A stretch of DNA of 64,000 nucleotides from Leeuwenhoekiella aestuarii (GTDB lineage: Bacteria; Bacteroidota; Bacteroidia; Flavobacteriales; Flavobacteriaceae): the NCBI RefSeq assembly GCF_004104055.1, contig NZ_QOVJ01000001.1, positions 1,240,001-1,304,000 on the forward strand. The letters are read 5' to 3'. The notes below the pieces were generated by a model that worked only from the letters and a program-made list of their open reading frames with translations, was not told where the DNA came from and made no database searches. The number at the start of each line of letters is the position of its first letter. The first letter of the stretch is position 1. Below are positions 45,939 through 54,360 of the stretch, piece by piece. The position numbers and the translations under genes are program-made.

Positions 45939-46042
45939 GTTATCAAGAAAGGCGGAGGGATTAGACCCTGTGAAGCCTTAGCAACCCTTCCCCCGGGATG
46001 AAGGTGCTACATTCTACAACAGCCTGGCTGATGATAGATAAC
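45939..46042 (+). ncRNA. SAM-I (S-box) riboswitch upstream of metY
   Basis: The element has the S-box core: TATCAAGAAAGGCGGAGGGA, TTAGACCC, TGAAGCCTTAGCAACC and AAGGTGCTACATTCTAC, then GATAGATAAC. P1 is GTTATC (45939-45944) with GATAAC (46037-46042). A small AGTCA/TGACT hairpin (46048-46070) and a second ATAAC at 46083 follow, possible parts of the switch. The 532-bp gap 45633-46164 contains only this RNA, its promoter and the metK 5' side. Confidence 0.92.
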
Positions 46043-46164
46043 TAATGAGTCATTTTTTTCTAAAGTGACTTTATAATTCTTAATAACATTTTTCTTGTAA
46101 CGAATGCCGGTCGTCGGCAGCAGACTTTGGGTTTAATTTAGTTTCAACTCAAAAAAACAGAAAA

Positions 46165-47457
46165 ATGAGTACACAAAAATTTTCGACTCAGGCATTACAC
46201 GCCGGTCACGACACCACAGTAAATGGCGGTACCCGTGCGGTGCCTATTTATCAAACTACCAGTTACGTTTTTAACGATTCAGACCATGCGGCAGGTTTAT
46301 TCAACCTTTCACAGCCGGGTTACATCTACACACGCTTAAACAACCCGACTAATGATGTATTGGAGCAACGCCTTGGAGCTATTGAAGGCGGTATTGGCGC
46401 AGTGGTTACCGCTTCGGGTACGGCTGCAATTAATACAGCTTTACTTACGCTTTTAAAGCAGGGCGATCACATTGTAGCTTCCAGCAGTTTGTATGGTGGT
46501 ACTTACAATTTGCTGAGCGTAACGCTTCCGCGATTTGGCATAACCACAACTTTTGTAAATCCAGATAAGGCCTCAAATTTTAAAGATGCCATTCAGGAAA
46601 ATACACGCGCAGTTTTTGTAGAATCTTTAGGTAATCCTAAGCTCGACGTTCTGGATTTGGAAGCTATTTCCGCAGTCGCGAAAGAAAGCCGAATCCCACT
46701 TATCGTTGATAATACGGTGGCTTCTCCGGCTTTGCTAAATCCCATCGCACACGGAGCTAATATTGTAATTCATTCATTGACTAAATACATCAACGGTAAC
46801 GGAACCTCTTTAGGAGGAGCAATCATTGACGCTGGTACTTTCGACTGGTCAAGTGGTAAGTTTCCGGAGTTTACCGAGCCTTCTGCCGGATACCATGGAT
46901 TGGTATATCACGAGGCTTTGGGGCCTGCAGCATTTATTGCTAAAGTGCGGGTGGAAGGATTGCGCGATCACGGTGCAGCTTTGAGTCCGTTTAACGCGTT
47001 TCAGATCATACAGGGTTTAGAGACTTTGACTATTCGTATCAAGCAGCATAGTGAAAATGCTTTGGCTTTAGCAGAATGGTTAGAAGCACAGCCCGAAGTT
47101 ACCTGGGTAAATTATCCTGGACTTGCGAGTAGTAAGTACAATGATTTAGCTAAAAAATACCTTCCAAAAGGACAGAGCGGTATTGTGACCTTTGGCCTTA
47201 AAAGCGGCTTTGAAGGTGCAAAAACCGTAGCCGATAAAACCGAAATCTTTTCGCTTTTAGCAAATATTGGCGATACAAAGTCCTTGATTATTCATCCTGC
47301 AAGTACTACACATCAGCAATTGTCTGATGAGGCTCAGGAATCTACCGGCGTGACTAAAGATTTAATTCGTCTTTCAGTGGGTCTTGAGGATATTGAAGAT
47401 TTAAAAAATGATTTAAAAGCAGCATTTGCGCAGATTAAACAAACCGCAACTGCTTAA
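46165..47457 (+). CDS. metY: O-acetylhomoserine sulfhydrylase (MetY-like)
   Basis: A 430-residue PLP enzyme of the Cys/Met metabolism family that makes homocysteine from O-acetylhomoserine and sulfide. The typical QTTSYVFNDSDHAAGLFNL, TRLNNPTNDVLEQRLGAIEGG and HSLTKYINGNG (PLP Lys) are present, and the length of about 430 residues is typical of MetY, unlike the shorter MetB/MetC. It is controlled by the upstream SAM-I riboswitch and precedes the acetyltransferase fusion that makes its substrate. Confidence 0.92.
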   Translation: MSTQKFSTQALHAGHDTTVNGGTRAVPIYQTTSYVFNDSDHAAGLFNLSQPGYIYTRLNNPTNDVLEQRLGAIEGGIGAVVTASGTAAINTALLTLLKQGDHIVASSSLYGGTYNLLSVTLPRFGITTTFVNPDKASNFKDAIQENTRAVFVESLGNPKLDVLDLEAISAVAKESRIPLIVDNTVASPALLNPIAHGANIVIHSLTKYINGNGTSLGGAIIDAGTFDWSSGKFPEFTEPSAGYHGLVYHEALGPAAFIAKVRVEGLRDHGAALSPFNAFQIIQGLETLTIRIKQHSENALALAEWLEAQPEVTWVNYPGLASSKYNDLAKKYLPKGQSGIVTFGLKSGFEGAKTVADKTEIFSLLANIGDTKSLIIHPASTTHQQLSDEAQESTGVTKDLIRLSVGLEDIEDLKNDLKAAFAQIKQTATA

Positions 47458-47492
47458 AATAACTGAAGATTGAAGTTAGTCTAATTGTCAAC

Positions 47493-47539
47493 CTGAGCCT
47501 GTCGAAGTTTATAAATTAAAAAGTCTTCGACAAGCTCAG
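47493..47539. repeat. Flavobacterial REP-type inverted repeat
   Basis: CTGAGCCTGTCGAAG (47493-47507) and CTTCGACAAGCTCAG (47525-47539) are near-perfect inverted arms around 17 AT-rich bases. This CTTCGACAAGCTCAG element is dispersed in many Bacteroidetes intergenic regions. It can fold as a hairpin between metY and the metX-thrA fusion and may attenuate or stabilise the message. Confidence 0.75.
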
Positions 47540-47588
47540 ACTGATACTAACCTCTTAGTCTTTTTCTAATTCAGAAAGATTCCCTAAA

Positions 47589-50500
47589 ATGTTACACAAA
47601 CTTAACCTTCCCCGGTTTACGACGCAATCAGGATTTCAGCTTGACCTGTCGCTCAGTTATGAGACTTTTGGTCAGCAGCTGGGCACGGCACCGGTGATTT
47701 TAGTCAATCACGCTCTCACGGGAAATTCGCACGTAAGCGGTCCCGATGGCTGGTGGAATGAACTCATAGGTGATGATAAATGCATAGATACGCGCAAGTA
47801 CAGTATTCTTTCGTTCAATATTCCGGGTAACGGCTATGACGGCTTTTTAATTGAAAACTATAAAGAATTTGTTGCGCAGGATGTCGCACGGGCTTTTTTA
47901 GAAGGATTAAAGGGACTTAAAATCTATGAGCTTTTTGCTATTATTGGCGGTTCATTGGGTGGTGGTATCGCCTGGGAAATGGTCGCTCTGCAACCTGCAA
48001 TTACCCAGCATTTAATCCCCGTAGCGTCTGACTGGAAATCTACAGATTGGCTGATTGCCAACTGTCAGATTCAGGAGCAGATTTTAAAGAATTCATCGCA
48101 GCCGGTTCACGATGCACGTATGCACGCGATGTTGTGTTACCGCACGCCGGAATCGTTTAAGAATAAATTTCAGCGAAGCACTAATGAAGATCTCAATATT
48201 TTCAACGTTGAAAGTTGGTTAGATCATCACGGTCATAAATTGAAAGATCGCTTTCAGGTTTCAGCCTATAAATTGATGAACCAATTGCTTAAAACCATTG
48301 ATGTTACCCGTGGTCGCGAAGGTTTTAATGAAATTTTGAGTCAGGTCGAAGCCAATATTCACATCGTGGGGGTAGATTCAGATTTATTTTTTACGCCTGT
48401 CGAAAACCGGGAGACTTACAAGCAACTGGCGCAGGTTAAGAATAATGTAACCTACGGCGAAATCAATTCGGTACACGGGCACGATGCTTTTTTAATTGAA
48501 TTTGAACAGCTGGAGCAATTGCTGTATCCGGTCTTTAGAGCCGATACCGCAAAGCTGAAAATTTTAAAATTTGGCGGAAAATCACTGGCAAACGGAAACG
48601 GTCTCGATACCGTCTTAAATATCATTAAGACTAAAGTCGAAAATGGCGAGCGCATCGCGGTGGTGCTTTCGGCACGCGGTGGTGCGACTGATGAGCTGGA
48701 AGCAATCCTGGAAGCTGCAGCTTCAGGCCGTGAGTTTCAGCATCAGTTTGAAGCGTTTAAAAAGTATCAGCAAAATGATTTTGACGTAGATCTTTCCGAA
48801 GAATTCACAGAGCTCAAGCGACTTTTTGATGGGGTCGCTTTACTTGGTGATTACAGCAAGAAAGTAAAAGATGAAATCTTGTCTTTTGGTGAATTGATTT
48901 CAGTAAAAACCGTAACCCATCTGTTGCAAAAGCAAGGGGTGAAAGCCCAGTTTACAGATTCGCGTAAGCTTATAAAAACCAATGGAACCTTTGGCAACGC
49001 GCAACCCAATGACAAGCTTTCCAAAGAGCAGGTAGTTAAGCATTTTACAAAGTATAATGGTGAGACGGTAAACATCGTGACCGGTTTTATCGCTAGTGAT
49101 GATAACAACCATACCACGACTTTAGGTCGTAACGGAAGTAATTATACGGCTTCACTTTTAGCCAATTATCTGGATGCCGGCGAATTGCAAAATTATACGC
49201 ACGTAGACGGAATTTTCACGGCGAATCCAGACCTGGTTCCCGATTCGCAAAAGATTGAACGCCTGACGTATAGCGAGGCAAATGAACTTGCGAATTTTGG
49301 GACTTCGGTGTTGCACGCCAAGACGATTATTCCGCTAATTGAAAAGAATATTCCGTTACGAATTCTCAATACGTTTAAGGCTGATGATGCAGGTACATTG
49401 ATCACGGCACAGACCGAGCAGGAAGGCATCAAATCGCTTTCGGTATTGAGCGAAATGGCCTTGATCAATCTGGAAGGCCGTGGTTTGCTAGGAAAAGTAG
49501 GAGTAGATGCTCGTATTTTCAGGGCTTTGGGCAACAGCGGTGTGAATGTGAGCATCATCGCTCAGGGTTCTTCAGAGCGGGGTATTGGTTTGGTGGTTGA
49601 GGCCAAGCAGGCACAACAAGCCATTTCGGCCCTTCGGTTTGAGTTTGAAGCCGATTTCCAAAGTCAGGATGTCAATCGCATCGAGATTATTGATGAGGTT
49701 GCGGTGATTTCGATAATTGGTCAGGATTTGAGCAGTTTCCATAAACCTTATAGCGAACTCATCAAAAACGGGATTGTTCCGTTGTTGTTCAACAATACGA
49801 TCACGGGTAAAAACGTGAGTGTGGTGGTGCGCAAACCGCAACTGACTAAGGCTCTTAATGTAGTACACGGGGAGATTTTTGGCATTGCCAAAAAAATAAA
49901 TATTGCCATTTTCGGTCACGGATTGGTGGGTGGAACACTAATCGATCAGATCGTGGCATCGGCTGAAACCATACAGGAGCGTAAAGGAATTGCGCTGAAT
50001 ATTTTCGCGGTAGCAAATTCTAAAAAAGTTCTGTTTGATAAAAACGGCGTTTCAGAAAGTTGGAAAACCGATTTTGAAAGTCAGGCAAAAGAAGCCGGTG
50101 TAAAACAAGTTATCGCTTTCGCGAAAGCCAATCACCTTGCAAACCTGATTGCGATTGACAATACCGCAAGTGGGGTGTTTATTGAGAATTACATCGAACT
50201 GGCGCAATACGGATTTGATCTGGTTTCTTCCAATAAAATAGCCAACACAGTAGGTTTTGATTTTTACCGAAAACTGCGTCGGGTTTTAGATGAAAACAAC
50301 AAGCGTTATTTGTATGAAACCAATGTGGGAGCAGGATTGCCGTTGATAGATACCATACGCTTGTTGCACCTTTCGGGCGATAATATTACCCGAATAAAGG
50401 GTGTTTTCAGCGGTTCGTTGAGTTATTTGTTCAATACTTTTTCGGTAGAGGATCGCAATTTTTCTGAAGTTTTGCAAGATGCGATTGATAAAGGTTTTAC

Positions 50501-50972
50501 AGAACCAGATCCGCGTGAAGATCTGGGCGGAAATGACGTAGGCCGGAAATTATTAATTCTGGCCCGAGAACTCGACTTACACAAAGAGTTCAGTGATGTC
50601 CAGATAGAAAGCCTCATTCCTGAAAATTTACGGGAAGGAGCCGCATCAGACTTTTTAGGAAGATTGAAAGAGCTCGATTCGGTTTTTGAAGCGCGTAAAA
50701 AAGCCTTAAAAGAAGATGAAGTTCTGCGTTATGTTGGCGACCTTTACGGTGATTTATCTCAGGAAGATGGAGGGACTTTAGAAGTGAAATTAGTTACTGT
50801 TTCTAAAAGTTCGGCATTGGGTCAGGTAAAAGGCAGTGACAGTATTTTTGAAATTTACACCGAATCCTACGGAGAGAATCCGTTAGTGATTCAGGGTGCC
50901 GGGGCAGGAGCAGCGGTGACTGCTCGGGGTGTTTTTGGAGATATACTGAAACTCGCAGAGCGGAATAATTAA
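47589..50972 (+). CDS. thrA: Trifunctional homoserine O-acetyltransferase / aspartokinase / homoserine dehydrogenase
   Basis: An 1127-residue fusion. Residues 1-320 form a MetX-type alpha/beta hydrolase with Ser122 in GGSLGG, Asp265 in VDSDLFF and His298 in HGHDAF. Residues 323-610 form aspartokinase (LKILKFGGKSLANGNG; TTTLGRNGSNYTASLLA), followed by ACT domains to about 765. Residues 768-1127 are homoserine dehydrogenase (IAIFGHGLVGG; NVGAGLPLIDTI; GFTEPDPREDLGGNDVGRK). So one chain covers aspartate to aspartyl phosphate, semialdehyde to homoserine and homoserine to O-acetylhomoserine. Aspartate-semialdehyde dehydrogenase is not nearby. It follows metY, which uses its product. Confidence 0.9.
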   Translation: MLHKLNLPRFTTQSGFQLDLSLSYETFGQQLGTAPVILVNHALTGNSHVSGPDGWWNELIGDDKCIDTRKYSILSFNIPGNGYDGFLIENYKEFVAQDVARAFLEGLKGLKIYELFAIIGGSLGGGIAWEMVALQPAITQHLIPVASDWKSTDWLIANCQIQEQILKNSSQPVHDARMHAMLCYRTPESFKNKFQRSTNEDLNIFNVESWLDHHGHKLKDRFQVSAYKLMNQLLKTIDVTRGREGFNEILSQVEANIHIVGVDSDLFFTPVENRETYKQLAQVKNNVTYGEINSVHGHDAFLIEFEQLEQLLYPVFRADTAKLKILKFGGKSLANGNGLDTVLNIIKTKVENGERIAVVLSARGGATDELEAILEAAASGREFQHQFEAFKKYQQNDFDVDLSEEFTELKRLFDGVALLGDYSKKVKDEILSFGELISVKTVTHLLQKQGVKAQFTDSRKLIKTNGTFGNAQPNDKLSKEQVVKHFTKYNGETVNIVTGFIASDDNNHTTTLGRNGSNYTASLLANYLDAGELQNYTHVDGIFTANPDLVPDSQKIERLTYSEANELANFGTSVLHAKTIIPLIEKNIPLRILNTFKADDAGTLITAQTEQEGIKSLSVLSEMALINLEGRGLLGKVGVDARIFRALGNSGVNVSIIAQGSSERGIGLVVEAKQAQQAISALRFEFEADFQSQDVNRIEIIDEVAVISIIGQDLSSFHKPYSELIKNGIVPLLFNNTITGKNVSVVVRKPQLTKALNVVHGEIFGIAKKINIAIFGHGLVGGTLIDQIVASAETIQERKGIALNIFAVANSKKVLFDKNGVSESWKTDFESQAKEAGVKQVIAFAKANHLANLIAIDNTASGVFIENYIELAQYGFDLVSSNKIANTVGFDFYRKLRRVLDENNKRYLYETNVGAGLPLIDTIRLLHLSGDNITRIKGVFSGSLSYLFNTFSVEDRNFSEVLQDAIDKGFTEPDPREDLGGNDVGRKLLILARELDLHKEFSDVQIESLIPENLREGAASDFLGRLKELDSVFEARKKALKEDEVLRYVGDLYGDLSQEDGGTLEVKLVTVSKSSALGQVKGSDSIFEIYTESYGENPLVIQGAGAGAAVTARGVFGDILKLAERNN

Positions 50973-51005
50973 TTTATTCTTTATGGTTATTATCATTAGT
51001 ATTCT

Positions 51006-51048
51006 ATGCCAATAGTAATAACAATAATAATAGCAATAACAATAATAA
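51006..51048 (+). repeat. AAT/AAC-rich microsatellite-like leader
   Basis: The 43 bases before the OsmC gene consist of repeated (T)AATAACAATAATA-type units with little else. A similar stretch (CAATAGTAACAGCAATAGGAATAACAA) precedes cysN at about 55285-55311. These may be unstructured leaders aiding ribosome access, or simple repeats. Confidence 0.5.
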
Positions 51049-51049
51049 G

Positions 51050-51472
51050 ATGAAAGTAACACTTGAACGTAAAAACAAGGACTACCTGTTTGAAGCCAAA
51101 GGAGCTTCGGGAAATCCTGTAATGATAGATAATAAAACCGGAGATGTGGTTCAGGGCAGCAGCCCAATGGAATTAGTGTTAATGGGCGTGGGAGGTTGTA
51201 GCGCGATTGATATCATTTCGATCTTAAAAAAGCAAAAGTTAGAAATTGATTCGTATCACGTAGAAGTTGAGGGCGACCGCAAAGAAGTAGGCGGTGCCAA
51301 ACCTTTTGAAGCGATGCGCGTACACGTGTATCTGGAAGGCGATATTCCTCCTGCAAAAGCATTGCGAGCTGCACAATTAAGTTTTGAAAAATACTGTTCA
51401 GTTTCCATCACTTTGCAAGCTGGAGTAGACATTTCGTACAAAGTGTTTTTAAATGGAGAAGAGGTTGAGTAA
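51050..51472 (+). CDS. OsmC family peroxiredoxin-like protein
   Basis: A 140-residue OsmC/Ohr-like protein. PMELVLMGVGGCSAIDIISIL carries the first Cys near residue 47 and KYCSVSITLQAG the second near 105, the pair used for thiol peroxidase activity. An unusual 40-bp leader of AATAAC/AATAAT repeats precedes it. It lies between methionine genes, so it may be cotranscribed with the fusion gene and protect reduced sulfur enzymes. Confidence 0.88.
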   Translation: MKVTLERKNKDYLFEAKGASGNPVMIDNKTGDVVQGSSPMELVLMGVGGCSAIDIISILKKQKLEIDSYHVEVEGDRKEVGGAKPFEAMRVHVYLEGDIPPAKALRAAQLSFEKYCSVSITLQAGVDISYKVFLNGEEVE

Positions 51473-51650
51473 GTCTGTAATCTAAGAAGTGAGATTTAAG
51501 AACAAAGAACACCGAATAAAGGAAAAGAGAAAAAGGTATGTGGTGATTAACGATTCCACAATTAAACAATTGAACGCTTCAACCTTTTAAACACCTTAAG
51601 AAAACCGAAACAGGATTTTAGACATCTGATTAGATAACCAAAACGAGTAT

Positions 51651-51684
51651 CTCAAATCTAGCGTCTAAAGTCTAACATCTAAAT
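51651..51684 (+). repeat. Degenerate TCTAA short tandem repeat
   Basis: TCAAATCTAGCGTCTAAAG followed by TCTAACATCTAAAT holds four near-copies of a 7-9-bp TCTA(A/G) unit in the 216-bp gap before the trans-sulfuration gene. The rest of the gap is AT-rich and shows no gene. Confidence 0.35.
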
Positions 51685-51688
51685 AACA

Positions 51689-52855
51689 ATGAGTAAACAT
51701 TTTGAAACCGAAGCCATACGCACCCAATTAAACCGAAGCGAATTCCTGGAGCACTCTGTTCCCATGTATTTAACTTCGAGTTTTGTTTTTGAAGATGCCG
51801 AAGATATGCGGGCTTCGTTTACCGAAGAAAAAGAACGCAATATTTACAGCCGGTTTACCAATCCAAATACCAGCGAGTTTATAGAGAAGATTTGCAAAAT
51901 GGAAGGTGCCGAAAGTGGTTATGCTTTTGCAACCGGAATGGCAGCTGTGTTTTCAACCTTTGCAGCCTTGTTAGATAGCGGAGATCATATTGTGTCGGCG
52001 CGTTCGGTTTTTGGTTCTACACACAGCTTGTTTACCAAATTCCTCCCAAAATGGAATATTGAAACTTCGTATTTTAATGTTGATGAGGTCGATAAAGCAG
52101 AAAGCCTGATTAAGCCCGAAACTAAAATTCTTTACGTAGAATCTCCTACCAATCCCGGTTGTGATGTTTTGGATTTAGAATATCTGGGTAATCTGGCCAA
52201 AAAACACAATCTGATTTTTGTGGTTGATAATTGTTTTGCAACGCCTTATTTACAGCAACCCATTAAGTTTGGTGCAGATATCGTGATTCACAGTGCTACG
52301 AAGATGATTGACGGCCAGGGTCGTGTGTTGGGCGGTGTAAGTGTAGGCCGTGCCGACTTGATACGTGAGATTTATCTTTTTTCTCGAAATACTGGGCCGG
52401 CGTTATCGCCATTTAACGCCTGGGTGCTTTCAAAAAGTTTAGAAACCCTACATGTACGTGCAGACCGGCATTGTGAAAATGCTTTAAAAGTAGCCGAGTT
52501 TTTAGAGGGTCACGAGAAGGTGAATCTTGTGAAATATCCATTTCTGAAATCGCATCCGCAGTATGAAGTGGCTAAAAAACAGATGAAACACGGTGGCAAC
52601 ATCGTCGCTTTTGAAGTGAAAGGAGGAATAGATGCCGGACGTAAATTTTTGAATTCTATTAAAATGTGTTCGCTATCTGCAAATTTGGGAGATACGCGTA
52701 CGATTGTAACGCATCCCGCTTCTACCACCCACAGCAAACTGGCTGAAGAAGATCGTCTTGAAGTAGGAATCACAGATGGTTTGGTGCGTTGTTCTGTAGG
52801 TCTGGAACATACAGATGATATTATCGCAGATCTGGATCAGGCGTTAAAAGCATAG
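51689..52855 (+). CDS. Trans-sulfuration PLP enzyme (cystathionine gamma-synthase / O-acylhomoserine sulfhydrylase-like)
   Basis: A 388-residue fold-type I PLP enzyme of the MetB/MetC/MetZ group. YSRFTNPNTSEFIEKI, the GYAFATGMAAVFSTF cofactor region, and PLP Lys in VIHSATKMIDGQG are present; length fits the short MetB/MetZ class. It may be a second homocysteine-forming route beside MetY (sulfide directly or via cystathionine). The Rrf2 regulator follows by 29 bp, indicating cotranscription. Confidence 0.87.
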   Translation: MSKHFETEAIRTQLNRSEFLEHSVPMYLTSSFVFEDAEDMRASFTEEKERNIYSRFTNPNTSEFIEKICKMEGAESGYAFATGMAAVFSTFAALLDSGDHIVSARSVFGSTHSLFTKFLPKWNIETSYFNVDEVDKAESLIKPETKILYVESPTNPGCDVLDLEYLGNLAKKHNLIFVVDNCFATPYLQQPIKFGADIVIHSATKMIDGQGRVLGGVSVGRADLIREIYLFSRNTGPALSPFNAWVLSKSLETLHVRADRHCENALKVAEFLEGHEKVNLVKYPFLKSHPQYEVAKKQMKHGGNIVAFEVKGGIDAGRKFLNSIKMCSLSANLGDTRTIVTHPASTTHSKLAEEDRLEVGITDGLVRCSVGLEHTDDIIADLDQALKA

Positions 52856-52884
52856 AATTCTAACTTTTTGCATACATTTAGACC

Positions 52885-53298
52885 GTGTTATCAAAAAAAA
52901 CAAAATACGGTCTAAAAGCTTTGGCTTACATAGCCAAGCACAAAGGAGAGGATCCTGTGCAAATAGGCGCTATTGCCAAAAGTGAAAATATCTCTCAAAA
53001 ATTTCTGGAAAGTATTATGCTTACCCTGCGTAAGGCTGGTTTTCTCGGAAGCAAAAAAGGCAAAGGGGGTGGTTATTACCTGCGCAGACAACCCGAAGAG
53101 ATTAAAATGGTTGAGGTGATGCGTATTTTGGAAGGCCCTGTGTCTATGGTGCCTTGTGTAAGTCTTAATTTCTACGAAAAATGTGACGATTGCCCGGATG
53201 AGACTGCTTGTTCAGTACATAGTCTTATGGTTCAATTACGAGATAGCAACCTTGCGGTATTGAATAAAAACACGTTGGCAGACCTAATTGCCGAATAA
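52885..53298 (+). CDS. Rrf2 family transcriptional regulator
   Basis: A 137-residue winged-helix regulator. The HTH is in KTKYGLKALAYIAKHKGEDPVQIGAIA and the recognition helix in ENISQKFLESIMLTLRKAGFL; GGYYLRRQPEEI is the wing. The C-terminal loop has four Cys (VPCVSLNFYEKCDDCPDETAC) which can hold an iron-sulfur cluster or sense sulfur, as in IscR- or CymR-like relatives. The start is GTG at 52885; no ATG fits. Its place between the methionine and sulfate genes makes it the candidate regulator of the palindrome-led cys units. Confidence 0.88.
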   Translation: MLSKKTKYGLKALAYIAKHKGEDPVQIGAIAKSENISQKFLESIMLTLRKAGFLGSKKGKGGGYYLRRQPEEIKMVEVMRILEGPVSMVPCVSLNFYEKCDDCPDETACSVHSLMVQLRDSNLAVLNKNTLADLIAE

Positions 53299-53360
53299 TT
53301 CAGAATATTTGGCTTAAATGCTGAAAATCACCTAAAAGTTTTAAAAATTTACTGCAAAGA

Positions 53361-53392
53361 TTTGGTCAATACGATTATGGGGTATACTTTTG
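53361..53392 (+). promoter_or_regulatory. Promoter of the DUF2061-cysH-cysD-cysN operon
   Basis: TTTG (53361-53364) and TACTTTTG (53385-53392) are separated by 20 bp, an excellent flavobacterial -33/-7 pair. Transcription should start near 53399, directly at the palindrome, so a bound repressor would block it. Confidence 0.7.
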
Positions 53393-53398
53393 CTTCAT

Positions 53399-53421
53399 AA
53401 TCCTACTATTCCGATAGGATT
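53399..53421. promoter_or_regulatory. 23-bp palindromic operator candidate (cys operon 1)
   Basis: AATCCTA, then CTATTCCGA, then TAGGATT: perfect 7-bp inverted arms around 9 bp. The same element with a near-identical core is found before the sulfite reductase operon (56609-56631). It sits on the predicted transcription start. Probable binding site for the adjacent Rrf2 regulator; an RNA hairpin is an alternative. Confidence 0.7.
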
Positions 53422-53452
53422 TAAATAAAATATAGAATTCAGTATTTCAGAT

Positions 53453-53725
53453 ATGATTTTAGATCAAGTATATAACGAAGCTCAAACAGATAAGTCCCAA
53501 AAAGTGACTTATAAAAAAGATGCTTCAACAGAAAAGCCTTTAAGAAGTGTTGTTAAGTCTGTTAGTTGGAGAATTGTTGGTACGATTGATACTATACTTA
53601 TTTCTTGGTTTATAACAGGTACATTGTCTTTGGCGTTCTCCATAGGAGCTGTAGAGTTGGTAACCAAAATGGTGCTTTACTTTTTTCACGAGCGTATTTG
53701 GAATACTATAAAATGGGGGAGATAA
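53453..53725 (+). CDS. DUF2061 domain membrane protein
   Basis: A 90-residue protein with the DUF2061 signature: RSVVKSVSWRIVGTIDTILISWFITG, one to two membrane helices and HERIWNTIKWG at the end. The family often appears in sulfate-assimilation operons of Flavobacteriaceae; function unknown. The stop TAA overlaps the cysH ATG (TAATG). It is the first gene of the cys operon 1. Confidence 0.85.
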   Translation: MILDQVYNEAQTDKSQKVTYKKDASTEKPLRSVVKSVSWRIVGTIDTILISWFITGTLSLAFSIGAVELVTKMVLYFFHERIWNTIKWGR

Positions 53726-54348
53726 TGGGTTATTCGGCAGAACAGTTAATAGGGCTTAATAAAAAGTTAAAGTTAAAGACTCCGGTTGAAATCGCACAGT
53801 GGGCAGTACAAAATGCTAAAAATGCAATTGTTACTACTAATTTTCGACCTTATGAGTCGGCAATTTTATTTGCAGCGACTCAAGCTAAAAGTGATATTCC
53901 CGTTGTTTGGTGTGATACCGGTTATAATACACCTAACACCTATAGACATGCAGAAGAGGTAATCAAACTTCTTGATTTAAAAGTTGATTTATACGTGCCT
54001 CAACAAACTGCAGCACATCGTGATGTAGTTTTGGGAATTCCGCAAATAGACGATCCTAGACATAAAATCTTTACCGAGCAGGTGAAACTAGAGCCATTTA
54101 AACGGGCTATGGCAAATCATAAACCAGATTTATGGTTTACAAACCTTAGAAAGGGACAGACTGCACACCGGGATAACCTTGATATTTTGAGTCTCGGAGC
54201 AGACGGAGTTTTAAAAGTAAGTCCGTTTTACTATTGGAGCGATGCAGAATTAGATACCTATTTGGCTGAAAATAAGTTGCCAAACGAACATAAATATTTT
54301 GATCCAACTAAAGTGTTGGAGAACCGGGAGTGTGGATTACACGCCTAA
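53725..54348 (+). CDS. cysH: Phosphoadenosine phosphosulfate (or APS) reductase
   Basis: A 207-residue thioredoxin-dependent reductase that makes sulfite. VVWCDTGYNTPNTYRHAE, LRKGQTAHRDNLDIL and C-terminal ECGLH (catalytic Cys203) are present. The four extra Cys that hold the 4Fe-4S cluster of APS reductases are missing; only C63 and C203 occur, pointing to a PAPS-type enzyme. Yet no APS kinase (cysC) is in the cluster and CysN has no kinase extension. I start at 53725, since the longer frame from 53605 overlaps DUF2061. Confidence 0.88.
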   Translation: MGYSAEQLIGLNKKLKLKTPVEIAQWAVQNAKNAIVTTNFRPYESAILFAATQAKSDIPVVWCDTGYNTPNTYRHAEEVIKLLDLKVDLYVPQQTAAHRDVVLGIPQIDDPRHKIFTEQVKLEPFKRAMANHKPDLWFTNLRKGQTAHRDNLDILSLGADGVLKVSPFYYWSDAELDTYLAENKLPNEHKYFDPTKVLENRECGLHA

Positions 54349-54360
54349 AACGATTAGAGC

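Noticed and set aside
47493-47539. Inverted repeat as ends of an insertion sequence
   Set aside because: Only 17 bases lie between the arms and no transposase is present; it fits a REP element.
51473-51688. Gap before the trans-sulfuration enzyme as a riboswitch
   Set aside because: No SAM, cobalamin or other aptamer core can be found; it is AT-rich with short TCTAA repeats only.
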